Both the position numbers and the translations under genes were made by a program. From the NCBI RefSeq assembly GCF_018967645.1, contig NZ_JAHLZF010000001.1:245668-309667 (forward strand): a DNA stretch of 64,000 bases. Reading direction: 5' to 3'. The notes below the pieces were generated by a model. The model was given only the letters and a program-made list of their open reading frames with translations, made no database searches and was not told the DNA's origin. Position 1 is the stretch's first letter. Each line of letters begins with the position of its first letter. Below are positions 17,134-26,138 of the stretch, in pieces. Origin of the DNA: Allobacillus halotolerans. GTDB taxonomy: Bacteria; Bacillota; Bacilli; Bacillales; Alkalibacillaceae.

Positions 17134-17171
17134 CATTTTCCTTTATCTTATTCATCTGTTATATATGATCA

Positions 17172-17282
17172 TTATTCATCCTCATATAAAGAAGGGCTCT
17201 CTCTTAATACGACCCAAAAAGCTAAGATAATCGATCCGATCAACACAACCGGTGGTGCATATATAATTAGTAATTCTTCCAT
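17172..17282 (-). CDS. cydS: CydS-like small subunit of cytochrome bd oxidase
   Basis: A 36-residue peptide read directly: MEELLIIYAPPVVLIGSIIL, then AFWVVLRESPSLYEDE. It has one membrane helix (about 6-26) and an acidic tail, the layout of the CydS/CydX-type single-helix subunits that stabilise heme b595/d in bd oxidases. The start is 14 bases downstream of the cydB stop and follows GAGGTGATTCAT, a good ribosome site. Size, topology and place in a cydA-cydB-cydS operon make this a confident call, though such short sequences give little statistical support. Confidence 0.8.
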   Translation of the reverse strand: MEELLIIYAPPVVLIGSIILAFWVVLRESPSLYEDE

Positions 17283-17296
17283 ATGAATCACCTCAA

Positions 17297-18310
17297 CTAT
17301 TTATCGCCTTGGATATATCTCTTATCGAATAGAAATAACTTGAATACTAAATACAATGATGGAACAAGCATGACAAAGCCTAAAATGAATACGACGATCA
17401 ATGATATTGCCATTGTTTCATTTGTAAATCCATCATGTACGGTTAAGTGAGGATAGAGTAAATAAGGATACTTTGAAATACCGTAAGCGTAAAAAGCAAA
17501 TGCGAACTGCCCGAATAACAAAGTTACTGACCAGCCATAATTTTTCTTTTTGATAAGAAAATATACAGAACCAATAAAGAGTACAAAAGAAATAGCAAAC
17601 ATCCACCATAAATCAAAGATCAATTCTAAATGATCTGGATTATGCCAACGTAATTCGTATATGATTCCACCCGCGGTTATAATCAATGGCACAGCCCAAA
17701 TTAAAGCGTATTTTCGCATTAAATTGGTTGCTTCAATATCTCCAGCCTTATCTGCATACCACGTCAGAAAAACGGCTGATATATACAATACAGCTACTAC
17801 GGCTAAAATCACGATACTCCATGTCAATGGACTCGTAAATAGTGTCCAATAGTCCAAAACAGGTCCAGACTCAGTAATTTCAATGAATCCCCCTTCTGAA
17901 ATCGCGAAAACGACAGAAAGTGATGCAGGAAATACTAAACCTGACGCCCCGTACATAAACGCATATCCGTTATGGCCTGTTGGTCCATAGGTTTCGAAAG
18001 CATAGTAAGAACCGCGTATCGCTAGTAAGATCAAAGCGATGCTGACAGGAACTAGTAGTACACTCCCATAATAGTAAGCTGTTGATGGAAAAAACCCGAC
18101 GATTCCTACGAAGAAAAATACTAGGAAAACATTCGTGATTTCCCATACTGGCGAAAGATAACGTTGGATGACCTTCGTCAAAATATGTTCCTTGCCAGTT
18201 AATTTACTATAAGCATTGAAGAACCCTGCACCGAAATCTATGGAGGCGATCATCACATATCCAAATAAAAATGTCCATAAAACAGCCATTCCTAAAATCT
18301 CATAGCTCAT
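17297..18310 (-). CDS. cydB: Cytochrome bd ubiquinol/menaquinol oxidase subunit II
   Basis: A 337-residue membrane protein with about eight to nine helices. It begins MSYEILGMAVLWTFLFGYVM and contains SIDFGAGF (about 24-31), the conserved pattern of CydB; ISPxWE-like YLSPVWEITNVFLVF also fits. With CydA it forms the high-affinity terminal oxidase that reduces oxygen to water with electrons from menaquinol, used at low oxygen. It overlaps cydA by four bases, so they are translationally coupled, and cydS follows. Confidence 0.93.
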   Translation of the reverse strand: MSYEILGMAVLWTFLFGYVMIASIDFGAGFFNAYSKLTGKEHILTKVIQRYLSPVWEITNVFLVFFFVGIVGFFPSTAYYYGSVLLVPVSIALILLAIRGSYYAFETYGPTGHNGYAFMYGASGLVFPASLSVVFAISEGGFIEITESGPVLDYWTLFTSPLTWSIVILAVVAVLYISAVFLTWYADKAGDIEATNLMRKYALIWAVPLIITAGGIIYELRWHNPDHLELIFDLWWMFAISFVLFIGSVYFLIKKKNYGWSVTLLFGQFAFAFYAYGISKYPYLLYPHLTVHDGFTNETMAISLIVVFILGFVMLVPSLYLVFKLFLFDKRYIQGDK

Positions 18311-19647
18311 CGACCCTCACCACCTTGTAATGATGCTAGATCTTTTTCTACTGGGTTTTGTTTAAACATACGCGTGAGCACAACGACGACACCGATACCT
18401 AGTACTAGGTACAGAATCGCAAACAATACGAACATCAATCCGACATGATCACTTTGTGTTGCCGCTTGGTCTACCGTCATAAAACCTCTTAAGATCCATG
18501 GCTGTCTTCCAAATTCAGCTAGCCACCATCCTGATTCGATCGCTATCATAGATAAAGGGCCACCTAGCAAAATACAAAATCGAAACCATTTTTGTCGGAT
18601 CCAATTCCAGTTGTAACGTGTTCCTATTACATAAATCAACCCTAAGAAAATCATCAATGAGCCAATCGTAATCATAATGTCGAAGAAATAGTGAATGAAC
18701 AAAGGTGGTTGCTCTTCTTCCGGGAATTCATTTAACCCTATCACTTCAGCAGATGGATTATTAAACGCTAAAATACTTAGCGCATATGGTATTTCAAGCG
18801 CATAGCGGACGTTTTGATCGTCATCCAATATGCCCATATATATGAGTGGTGCTTCTGTTTCTGTTTCAAAGTGCCATTCTGCTGCAGCTAACTTTTCTGG
18901 TTGGTGCTCTGCCAAGTACTTACCAGAAAAGTCTCCGAGTAATGCTGATGCAATTGCAAATACTAAACCAACTTTCATCGTCAAGTGCAAGCCTTTTTTA
19001 TGATATGTTTGTTTCGAACCACGCAATAAGTGAAAGGCAGCGATTGAAGCCAAAATAAATGCTGAAGTCATGAACGCCGTAGCGACAACGTGCGTCACTT
19101 TTGTCCAAGTTGCAAGGTTGAACATTGCCATCAATGGATTCACGCTTGTTAACTGTCCATTAACAATTTCAAACCCTTCTGGCATGTTCATAAACGCATT
19201 GACCGTTGTTATAAAGAATGCCGACATTGCAGCTCCTATAGCAACTGGAACGAGTAATAATAAATGTTTTTTAGGATTTTCAAAGCGATCCCAAGTATAT
19301 AGATATATACCTAAGAATATTGCTTCGAAGAAAAAAGCGAATACTTCCATGAATAAAGGTAAGGCAATCACATGCCCGGCTAATTCCATGAACCTTGGCC
19401 AAAGAAGACTTAATTGCAAGCCAATCGCCGTTCCTGTAACTACACCTACAGCTACAGTTACAACAAATCCTTTGGCCCATCTTCTTGCCATTAATAGATA
19501 ATGAGGGTCATTTCGTTTTATGCCGATCCACTGTGCAATCATAATCATTAAAGGTACGCCAACACCAATCGTCGCAAAGATAATATGAAAGCTTAGCGTC
19601 AACATGGTAAGCATTCGACTTCCAAATACCGGATCATCAAATAACAT
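18307..19647 (-). CDS. cydA: Cytochrome bd oxidase subunit I
   Basis: A 446-residue membrane protein with about nine helices carrying hemes b558, b595 and d. Conserved pieces are LTLSFHIIFATIGVGVP (heme ligand His near residue 18), the Q-loop start with GKYLAEHQPEKLAAAEWHFE, and ESGWWLAEFGRQPW with Glu/Trp near the C-terminus. The Q-loop is of the short type usual in Firmicutes. The chosen ATG at 19647 follows GGGGGGAG; the frame is open nine codons further but without a ribosome site. TATAAT-like ATTATA (19687-19692, read on minus) may be the -10. It is first in the operon cydA-cydB-cydS. Confidence 0.94.
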   Translation of the reverse strand: MLFDDPVFGSRMLTMLTLSFHIIFATIGVGVPLMIMIAQWIGIKRNDPHYLLMARRWAKGFVVTVAVGVVTGTAIGLQLSLLWPRFMELAGHVIALPLFMEVFAFFFEAIFLGIYLYTWDRFENPKKHLLLLVPVAIGAAMSAFFITTVNAFMNMPEGFEIVNGQLTSVNPLMAMFNLATWTKVTHVVATAFMTSAFILASIAAFHLLRGSKQTYHKKGLHLTMKVGLVFAIASALLGDFSGKYLAEHQPEKLAAAEWHFETETEAPLIYMGILDDDQNVRYALEIPYALSILAFNNPSAEVIGLNEFPEEEQPPLFIHYFFDIMITIGSLMIFLGLIYVIGTRYNWNWIRQKWFRFCILLGGPLSMIAIESGWWLAEFGRQPWILRGFMTVDQAATQSDHVGLMFVLFAILYLVLGIGVVVVLTRMFKQNPVEKDLASLQGGEGR

Positions 19648-19891
19648 GTTTCTCCCCCCATGAAGTAATATCATGTATCAATTACTATTATACCCTATCT
19701 GTTCTTGACTAAAGCTTATATCTATGAAGGTTATATGGCTTTATTATGTACTATTTGTGAATGAATCTCATTTTGCTGAAACAAATAATAATTACATTTT
19801 ATGTATTTTGAATCTATTAAAATGATGGAAACTGTCTTGATATTCTTGACATTTCCTCAATAACATTAAAACAAACCTTTGTTGAATGAAC

Positions 19892-19940
19892 AAAACAAAA
19901 ACAGACCTCTTAAGAGTGAAATACTCATAGAGGCCTGTTA
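19892..19940 (-). terminator. Intrinsic terminator of the efflux MFS gene
   Basis: On the minus strand AACAGGCCTCT...AGAGGTCTGTT with inner GAGTA/CACTC pairing is followed by TTTTTGTTTTG, just after the stop of the transporter gene. Confidence 0.85.
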
Positions 19941-19945
19941 GATAT

Positions 19946-21340
19946 CTACAATGTTGCATGATCAGGACGATTATTGATAAATAGCGACAAAACAAAACCA
20001 ATGAGAGAGATTATGGCTGCTACGTAGAAGGATACAACTACACCATTAATTTCACCGGCGACTCCAGCATTCGGTGTAATCTGGTGTGTCATGACAGAAA
20101 CGAGCAAAGCTGTTCCAACCGCGCCTGATATTTGGCGGAACGTATTATTCATTGCCGTACCATGTGGCAAGTATTTTTCAGGTAAAACATTCAGCCCAGC
20201 TGTTGTTGAAGGCATCATAATCATCGCGATGGAAAGCATCCGCAATGTGTTAGATACAGTTAAATATAAAAACGACGTGGACTCATCTAGATTTGTAAAC
20301 AACAACGTTGTGAGAAAGAGGCCTAGCGAACCAATGATTAACAACCAACGCGGCCCAAACTTGTCGAATAACGTTCCTGTCACAGGATTCATGAGTCCCA
20401 TTAAAATTGCTCCAGGCATCAACATGAGGCCTGATTCCAACGGTGAGAAGCCTAGCATATCTTGCATAAAGATTGGTAGTATGATCGCTCCGCCTATCAT
20501 TGACATAAACGAAACCATACCAATCGCTGTCGCAATCGTAAAGGTTTTAAATTTAAAAATTCGAAACTGTAAAATTGGCGTTTCCATTCGTAATTGTAAA
20601 CGAATGAAAAAGAATAAAGTGATTGAACCCACTACTATTGAAATAATGGTTTCTGTCGCTAACCAACCAGCATCTCCTGCTACACTGAAGCCATAAAGTA
20701 ATCCGCCGAATCCAAGTGTAGACAAAATAATTGATGGTATATGAACGGATGGGTATGTTTGTTTTGTTATGTTTTTTAAAATAAAGTAAGCAACAATCAT
20801 ATCGAAGATCGCGATTGGTAAGACAATATAAAACAAAATACTCCAATGATGATTTTCAACAAGGTAACCGGATAATGTCGGTCCAATTGCTGGTGCAAAA
20901 GCAATGATTAGACCAAAATACCCCATCGCTTTTCCTCGTTTATCAATCGGGAAAATTAAAAAGAGTATGGTTTGCATCAACGGCATGATAATTCCAGCGC
21001 CCGAAGCCTGAAATACTCGGCCGACAAGGAGAATTTCAAAACTCGGTGCAATTGCACATAATAAGGACCCAAACGCAAAAAGACCCATTGCCGACAAAAA
21101 GAGTCCGCGTGTTGTAAATCGTTCAATCAAAAAAGCAGTAACAGGAATCATAATCCCATTAACGAGCATGAAAATGGATTGAAGCCATTGACCTAAATCC
21201 GCTTCAATCTCTAAGTCCCTCATTATATAGGGTAACGCCGTACCTAGTAACGTTTGATTTAAAATTGCTACAAAAGCTCCAGATAATAATGCGATCATCA
21301 AAGGAACTTTTTTTATTTTACTTCTTTCTTCATCTGTCAT
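19946..21340 (-). CDS. Drug:H+ antiporter, DHA2 family (14-helix MFS efflux pump)
   Basis: A 464-residue membrane protein with about fourteen hydrophobic segments. The start PLMIALLSGAFVAILNQTLL and the motif SGAGIIMPLMQTILFLIFP are typical of the EmrB/QacA/LmrB branch, which exports drugs or toxic compounds in exchange for protons. Motif A appears as FLIERFTTRGLFL and again as LFDKFGPRWLL. The ATG at 21340 follows AGAAGGAAGG; a start eight codons earlier has no ribosome site. It is single-gene with a strong terminator, and no regulator gene is adjacent. The substrate cannot be predicted. Confidence 0.85.
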   Translation of the reverse strand: MTDEERSKIKKVPLMIALLSGAFVAILNQTLLGTALPYIMRDLEIEADLGQWLQSIFMLVNGIMIPVTAFLIERFTTRGLFLSAMGLFAFGSLLCAIAPSFEILLVGRVFQASGAGIIMPLMQTILFLIFPIDKRGKAMGYFGLIIAFAPAIGPTLSGYLVENHHWSILFYIVLPIAIFDMIVAYFILKNITKQTYPSVHIPSIILSTLGFGGLLYGFSVAGDAGWLATETIISIVVGSITLFFFIRLQLRMETPILQFRIFKFKTFTIATAIGMVSFMSMIGGAIILPIFMQDMLGFSPLESGLMLMPGAILMGLMNPVTGTLFDKFGPRWLLIIGSLGLFLTTLLFTNLDESTSFLYLTVSNTLRMLSIAMIMMPSTTAGLNVLPEKYLPHGTAMNNTFRQISGAVGTALLVSVMTHQITPNAGVAGEINGVVVSFYVAAIISLIGFVLSLFINNRPDHATL

Positions 21341-21465
21341 GGTGGACCTTCCTTCTATCTTCACAAATTAAATATTAGTATAACAACTTAGTAACCCGAA
21401 ATAAATAGATATGATTAATAATATTATTTATAAAATTTCCTCGCATAATAGCTCATATTCATGTT

Positions 21466-21515
21466 AAAAAACAAAAACTCTAAAAGTCATCTGACTTTTA
21501 GAGTTTTTGTTTTAT
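21466..21515. terminator. Terminator of the tRNA operon (bidirectional)
   Basis: A near-perfect 19-bp stem ACAAAAACTCTAAAAGTCA with a two-base loop ends in T-rich sequence on both strands. It lies four bases past the 3' end of the tRNA-Ser gene. Confidence 0.88.
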
Positions 21516-21518
21516 GTA

Positions 21519-21611
21519 TGGCGGAGGAGGAGGGATTCGAACCCCCGCGGGCCGCAAAGCCCCTGGCGGTTTTCAAGACCGCTCCCTTCAGCCGAACTTG
21601 GGTACTCCTCC
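21519..21611 (-). tRNA. tRNA-Ser (anticodon TGA)
   Basis: It has acceptor GGAGGAG/CTCCTCC, anticodon loop CTTGAAA with TGA, the long variable arm expected for serine tRNA, T-arm GGGGGTTCGAATCCCTC and an encoded CCA. It is the last gene of the tRNA operon. Confidence 0.95.
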
Positions 21612-21621
21612 AAAGAGTAAA

Positions 21622-21698
21622 TGGTGGACCCTGCAGGACTCGAACCTGCGACCGATCGGTTATGAGCCGATAGCTCTAACCAGCTGAGCTAAGGGTCC
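21622..21698 (-). tRNA. tRNA-Ile2 (CAT anticodon, lysidine type)
   Basis: A 77-base cloverleaf with acceptor GGACCCT, anticodon loop CTCATAA with CAT, and encoded CCA. The body (GGACCCTTAGCTCAGCTGG start) matches the Bacillus Ile2 tRNA rather than methionine tRNAs. TilS would convert C34 to lysidine so that it reads AUA. Confidence 0.85.
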
Positions 21699-21709
21699 TA
21701 AGTATTTAA

Positions 21710-21785
21710 TGGGGCGACCGGTGGGAATCGAACCCACGAATGCCGGAGCCACAATCCGGTGCGTTAACCACTTCGCCACGACCGC
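21710..21785 (-). tRNA. tRNA-His (anticodon GTG)
   Basis: The anticodon loop contains GTG; the acceptor GCGGTCG/CGACCGC-like stem has an additional encoded G at -1 (position 21786) opposite C73, the hallmark of tRNA-His. The CCA end is encoded. Confidence 0.95.
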
Positions 21786-21814
21786 CATATGTAAAATGTT
21801 TAATTCATAAAAAA

Positions 21815-21888
21815 TAGCGGCGGAGGGAGTCGAACCCACGACCTCACGGGTATGAACCGTACGCTCTCGCCAGCTGAGCTACGCCGCC
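21815..21888 (-). tRNA. tRNA-Met (elongator, CAT)
   Basis: It has acceptor GGCGGCG paired with CGCCGCT (terminal G-U), anticodon loop TTCATAC with CAT, and an elongator-type body GTAGCTCAGCTGGCGAGAG. The 3' end is A then TTTT, so CCA is not encoded, unlike its four neighbours. Confidence 0.9.
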
Positions 21889-21891
21889 ATA

Positions 21892-21966
21892 TGGCTCCAG
21901 CGGCAGGATTCGAACCTGCGACCAATTGGTTAACAGCCAACTGCTCTACCACTGAGCTACGCTGGA
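21892..21966 (-). tRNA. tRNA-Asn (anticodon GTT)
   Basis: It has acceptor TCCAGCG/CGCTGGA, anticodon loop CTGTTAA with GTT, T-arm CAGGTTCGAATCCTG, discriminator G and encoded CCA. It is first in the five-tRNA operon and only three bases from the tRNA-Met gene. Confidence 0.95.
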
Positions 21967-22174
21967 ATATAATATAGTAAATATTAAGTGAAACACGCTT
22001 TGCTTAATATGCTCAGTGCTCGTCGTGTGTCCACTCCTCGTCAAACCTACTCAGAAGATCTTTCATGATGTTTACGGTTCGCTACGCTAAAATTTAAGTT
22101 AAATAATTTTGTGTTGAAAACGCACACTCGTCTATCGCGGAAAATTCATTTCGCAATTTTCGACGACGAAATAT

Positions 22175-22203
22175 AATTTATCATGTTCCTTCATGATTGT
22201 CAA
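22175..22203 (-). promoter_or_regulatory. SigA-type promoter of the tRNA operon
   Basis: On the minus strand TTGACA (22198-22203) and TAAATT (22175-22180) are spaced by 17 bases. About 200 bases of leader (21967-22174) lie between this and tRNA-Asn; I see no gene in it, only short inverted repeats such as GAAAATT/AATTTTC. The long leader implies 5' processing, for example by RNase P at tRNA-Asn. Confidence 0.65.
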
Positions 22204-22329
22204 TCCTATCTTGCCAAAGTTTTCGATTAAAATTTTAGCGGATGATATAGGTTGGTCAAAATAAGAATATAACCTACCAAATCAATCATTTAAAGCCTTG
22301 CATCTTCATCAATAGCTTAGCTACCTTTA

Positions 22330-22370
22330 TAAAAATTATAACCGCTCCCTATTATAGAAAGCGGTTATTC
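22330..22370 (-). terminator. Intrinsic terminator of the Na/Pi cotransporter gene
   Basis: On the minus strand AATAACCGCT ... AGCGGTTATAATTTTT forms a hairpin with a T-run, 13 bases after the stop codon. Confidence 0.8.
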
Positions 22371-22382
22371 ACAAACATTTCA

Positions 22383-24014
22383 TTAGTGATTGTTTTTAAC
22401 TTCTTGTGCTACGTTTGATGCATGATCTCCAATTCGCTCTAAGTTACTGATCATATCGACGAACACAATCCCTGCTGTTCCATTACATATGCCTTTATTT
22501 AGACGTAAAATGTGGTTTTTCCGATAAACTTTTTCCATATTGTCAATTTCGTTTTCTTTTGCCATTACGGCATCGGCCAGTTCGTCGTCCATTTTTTCGA
22601 ATGCTTCCAAAGCCTGTGAAACTGTCGAGATAGTCAGATCAAGCATTTCATTTAAGTCTTGCATCGCATCTTCAGTAATAATCACTTTATTTGTCAGTTT
22701 ATACTCATTTAGCTCAAGGACGTTTTCAAAGTGGTCCCCTATCCGTTCGATATCACGGACAATATTCACGATACTTGAGTGTAACGTACTATCCGCTTCA
22801 GTAATCGATGTACTTGAAATTTGTACAAGATAGTTCGTAATCTTCTTATCCAAGTCATTAATCGCATGTTCGAATTGATAAGCCATCTCTGAGTGTTTTC
22901 CGCTGTTTGTATTCACGTAGTCTCTTGTCTCTTGCAATCCTTGTACAGCTAATTCGCCCATACGCAACGTCTCTTGTTTCGCTTGGTTAATCGCTACAGA
23001 AGGTGATTGCGCAATAAATATCGGATCCAAGTGTTTTGGTTTATAATCAATGACTTGATCCTCACCAGGAACAATTTTCGTTACAAGTACAGCTAATAAA
23101 GCGATGAACGGAAACTGAATAATCGTATTCGTAATATTGAACGTACCATGAGCAAATGCGATGGTCATTTTCGGTTCCAATGCCAGCACTTCTTGCATCC
23201 AAGAGATTAAGCTTGTAAATGGAGGCAAAAGTATTAAAAAGAGGGTTGCCCCGACTAGGTTAAAAATAACATGCGTTGCGGCCGCTCGTTTAGCTGCTAC
23301 ACTGGCACCAATTGCTGCAATAACTGCTGTAATGGTAGTACCGATGTTGTCACCAAACAATACAGGTAATGCAGCTGCTAACTCAATCGCGCCTTCTGCA
23401 TGTAACGATTGTAAAATCCCGATCGTTGCAGAAGAACTTTGAACGATGACCGTAAAGATTGTTCCGACTAGTACTCCTAATAATGGAATTTCACTCATCG
23501 ATACGGTTAATTCTTGAAATGTATCTAATGTTCGAAGCGGTTTCATACCTTCACCCATTAGTTCGAGACCATAAAACAATGCACCGAAACCAAAGAAAAC
23601 TTGTCCCAAATAATTGATTCGATTGTTTTTAAAGAAGAATAGTAATAATGTACCTACTGCAATAATCGGAAGTGCATACGCAGAGATATCGATACCGATA
23701 ATGAACGCTGTAACCGTTGTACCGATATTCGCTCCCATGATGACTCCAATTGCCTGTCTCAGTGTCATGAAGCCTGCGTTTACCAAACCAATCGTTAACA
23801 CAGTTGTTCCTGTACTCGTTTGTATTAATACGGTAACGACTATACCAGCGAGAACTCCCATAAATGGGTTCGTTGTAAAACGATCTAAAATTTCTCTTAG
23901 TTTATCGCCGGCTGACTTTTGGAGGCCATCCCCCATATATTTAATTCCGAATAGAAAAATTCCTAATCCACCAATGAATGGGAATATCATTTCTTGAACA
24001 GATACATCTCCCAT
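22383..24014 (-). CDS. Na+/phosphate cotransporter with PhoU-like tail
   Basis: A 543-residue protein of the NptA/PNaS family. The first ~320 residues are membrane helices with the duplicated signatures VLIQTSTGTTVLTIG and VIVQSSSATIGILQ, which bind sodium and phosphate. The remaining ~220 residues form a soluble helical PhoU-like domain (NIVRDIERIGDHFENVLEL and SNLERIGDHASNVAQE). It would import phosphate with sodium, fitting a salt-loving organism. The ATG at 24014 follows GAGGTG; three upstream codons lack a ribosome site. It stands alone. A second, shorter paralogue without PhoU is at 61439. Confidence 0.9.
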   Translation of the reverse strand: MGDVSVQEMIFPFIGGLGIFLFGIKYMGDGLQKSAGDKLREILDRFTTNPFMGVLAGIVVTVLIQTSTGTTVLTIGLVNAGFMTLRQAIGVIMGANIGTTVTAFIIGIDISAYALPIIAVGTLLLFFFKNNRINYLGQVFFGFGALFYGLELMGEGMKPLRTLDTFQELTVSMSEIPLLGVLVGTIFTVIVQSSSATIGILQSLHAEGAIELAAALPVLFGDNIGTTITAVIAAIGASVAAKRAAATHVIFNLVGATLFLILLPPFTSLISWMQEVLALEPKMTIAFAHGTFNITNTIIQFPFIALLAVLVTKIVPGEDQVIDYKPKHLDPIFIAQSPSVAINQAKQETLRMGELAVQGLQETRDYVNTNSGKHSEMAYQFEHAINDLDKKITNYLVQISSTSITEADSTLHSSIVNIVRDIERIGDHFENVLELNEYKLTNKVIITEDAMQDLNEMLDLTISTVSQALEAFEKMDDELADAVMAKENEIDNMEKVYRKNHILRLNKGICNGTAGIVFVDMISNLERIGDHASNVAQEVKNNH

Positions 24015-24130
24015 TGATTTCACCTCTGTTTAATTATTAACCCTTTCACATTATGTAGAACAAAGTCGTTTATTGTAAACGGTTAAGGTGAAAAATTTAC
24101 ACAATCTTTACAATCGAGAATAATGGTAAA

Positions 24131-24769
24131 TTATTCTGTAGATCGGTCGACCTCTTTAACTACAATCCTTGTTCCCTCAATTTGCACAATCTCAACCTTT
24201 TTATCCATTTCAATCCACTTTCCTTCAGAAACTGCACTGTATTTTTCTTCATTTACTACAATCGTTCCCGTCGGTCGCAAAACCGTTTTTGTAATGCCTC
24301 TTTCTCCGAGCAAGCTTTTATATTCGTCATTTAATGAATTGTACCCCGCTTCACTCGTCAGCTGATCATTCAAAGCTATTTTTGACCACATATTCCTTTT
24401 CGGAAATATTTTTAATAAAAACAAGCTACTCAAACTACCTAACAAAACACCCGCAGAACTATAAAAAGATGCTACCCAACCTGGTGCAGTGAACCCGATG
24501 ATAAAAATCATTAACAATAAACCAATAACACCCAATGTACCATCATTGATTAACTTTCCGTCTAGAACCACTAACCCAAGCCCTAATAAGAAAAAGGCCG
24601 TAATGGTCAGTAATTGTAAAGAATCCAGATAAAAAGAAAAGTAATAGGCTATAAATCCAAGTCCTAAAATTGCTCCTACACCTTTAATTTTTACAAAAAG
24701 CTCACCAAACAAGAAAAACAACCCTAAAAAAGGAATTAAAAACACGAAAAAATTATGATCTAAAAGCAT
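24131..24769 (-). CDS. NfeD family membrane protein (short form)
   Basis: A 212-residue protein with four to five membrane helices in the first ~130 residues and a C-terminal OB-fold domain (about 145-210: LGERGITKTVLRPTGTI, then IVQIEGTRIVVKEV). This is the short NfeD form, without the ClpP-like protease domain of the longer protein at 58994. Long NfeD proteins work with flotillins in membrane microdomains; no flotillin gene is adjacent here. The ATG at 24769 follows GGGGGAG. No operon partner; divergent from ispG. Confidence 0.82.
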   Translation of the reverse strand: MLLDHNFFVFLIPFLGLFFLFGELFVKIKGVGAILGLGFIAYYFSFYLDSLQLLTITAFFLLGLGLVVLDGKLINDGTLGVIGLLLMIFIIGFTAPGWVASFYSSAGVLLGSLSSLFLLKIFPKRNMWSKIALNDQLTSEAGYNSLNDEYKSLLGERGITKTVLRPTGTIVVNEEKYSAVSEGKWIEMDKKVEIVQIEGTRIVVKEVDRSTE

Positions 24770-24961
24770 TTCTCTCCCCCGCATTTCTACATGACTAAAT
24801 ATTTTTATTCTTCTCTTTATTTTATATAATAATATTGTAGAAATAAACTAATATTGAAACCAATACGTTTTATCAAGTGTTAATATGGTAAATTGAATCG
24901 GTTTTGTGTTATTATCTATATTGGATATTTATTTTTCTAAAGATTAAAGGAGAGTTGTAGC

Positions 24962-26074
24962 ATGCCTGCAATTACACACCGTAAGGATACGAGACCTGTA
25001 CGTGTAGGAGATGTTGTCATTGGTGGAACAGACGAAGTTATTATTCAATCGATGACGACAACAAAAACACACGATGTTGAAGCTACTGTTGCAGAAATTC
25101 ACCGGTTAGAAGACGCCGGCTGTCAAATCGTTCGTGTAGCATGTCCGGATGAACGTGCAGCAAATGCACTTCCAGAGATAAAGAAACAAATTAATATACC
25201 GCTTGTCGTTGATATACACTTTGATTACCGTCTCGCATTGAAAGCGATTGAAGGCGGCGCGGACAAAATCCGGATTAACCCTGGTAATATCGGTAAAAGA
25301 GAACGTGTTGAAGCTGTTGTAAACGCAGCAAAAGAAAAAGGTATTCCAATTCGAATTGGAGTCAACGCGGGATCATTAGAAAGACACTTGCTAGAGAAAT
25401 ATGGATACCCTACAGCAGAAGCAATGGTTGAAAGTGCGCTTGAGCATATTAAAATACTCGAAGATCTAGACTTCTACGACATTGTGGTTTCATTGAAAGC
25501 ATCTGATGTTAACTTAGCGATTGAAGCATATGAAGAAGCCGCTAAACAAATTCAGTACCCGCTTCACCTTGGTATCACTGAATCAGGTACATTTTTTGCT
25601 GGTTCTGTAAAAAGTGCAGCAGGTCTAGGAGTTATTTTAAACAAAGGGATTGGAAGTACGCTTCGAATTTCTCTAAGTGCTGATCCTGTACAGGAAGTGA
25701 AGGTAGCAAAAGAATTGTTGAAATCATTCGGCTTAGCTGCTAACGCTGCAACATTAGTTTCATGCCCTACTTGTGGAAGAATCGAGATCGATTTAATTTC
25801 CATTGCGAATGAAGTCGAAGAATATATTCAAAAAATCCACGCACCTATTAAAGTTTCTGTACTTGGTTGTGCCGTAAACGGACCAGGTGAAGCGAAAGAA
25901 GCAGATATAGGTATTGCAGGAGCACGCGGCGAAGGTTTACTATTCCGTCACGGAAAAACCGTCCGTAAAGTTCCTGAAGAAACAATGGTTGAAGAATTGA
26001 AAAAAGAAATCGATATTCTTGCTGAAGAGCATTATCGAAAACAAGAAGAAGAAAAACAAAAACTAAACACGTAA
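24962..26074 (+). CDS. ispG: 4-hydroxy-3-methylbut-2-enyl-diphosphate synthase (IspG/GcpE)
   Basis: A 370-residue iron-sulfur enzyme of the MEP isoprenoid pathway. It converts methylerythritol cyclodiphosphate to HMBPP, the substrate of IspH, also encoded in this window (29385). The 4Fe-4S cysteines are visible in SCPTCGR and in [12 protein letters not shown] near the C-terminus; the TIM-barrel start has [17 protein letters not shown]. The tail is highly charged. AAAGGAGAGTTGTAGC precedes the ATG, and a terminator follows. It corresponds to B. subtilis yqfY. Confidence 0.96.
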   Translation: MPAITHRKDTRPVRVGDVVIGGTDEVIIQSMTTTKTHDVEATVAEIHRLEDAGCQIVRVACPDERAANALPEIKKQINIPLVVDIHFDYRLALKAIEGGADKIRINPGNIGKRERVEAVVNAAKEKGIPIRIGVNAGSLERHLLEKYGYPTAEAMVESALEHIKILEDLDFYDIVVSLKASDVNLAIEAYEEAAKQIQYPLHLGITESGTFFAGSVKSAAGLGVILNKGIGSTLRISLSADPVQEVKVAKELLKSFGLAANAATLVSCPTCGRIEIDLISIANEVEEYIQKIHAPIKVSVLGCAVNGPGEAKEADIGIAGARGEGLLFRHGKTVRKVPEETMVEELKKEIDILAEEHYRKQEEEKQKLNT

Positions 26075-26085
26075 TTTTACTAAGA

Positions 26086-26127
26086 CAAAGCCGGTGATGA
26101 GAATATACGCTCGTTACCGGCTTTTTG
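26086..26127 (+). terminator. Intrinsic terminator of ispG
   Basis: AAAGCCGGTGATGAG pairs with CTCGTTACCGGCTTTTT (one mismatch), ending in a T-run. Confidence 0.88.
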
Positions 26128-26138
26128 TTTATTCAATT

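Noticed and set aside
19070..19501. 143-codon plus-strand frame
   Set aside because: It is antisense to cydA, whose membrane helices and motifs are clear.
19755..19772. Rex operator (TTGTGAA...) upstream of cydA
   Set aside because: Only the left half fits; the right half (TCATTT) is not a TTCACAA match, so I do not call it.
21461..21673. Apparent 70-codon gene with sequence like EEEGFEPPRAAKPLAVF
   Set aside because: It is the antisense reading of the tRNA-Ser and tRNA-Ile genes, a well-known false protein in bacterial annotation.
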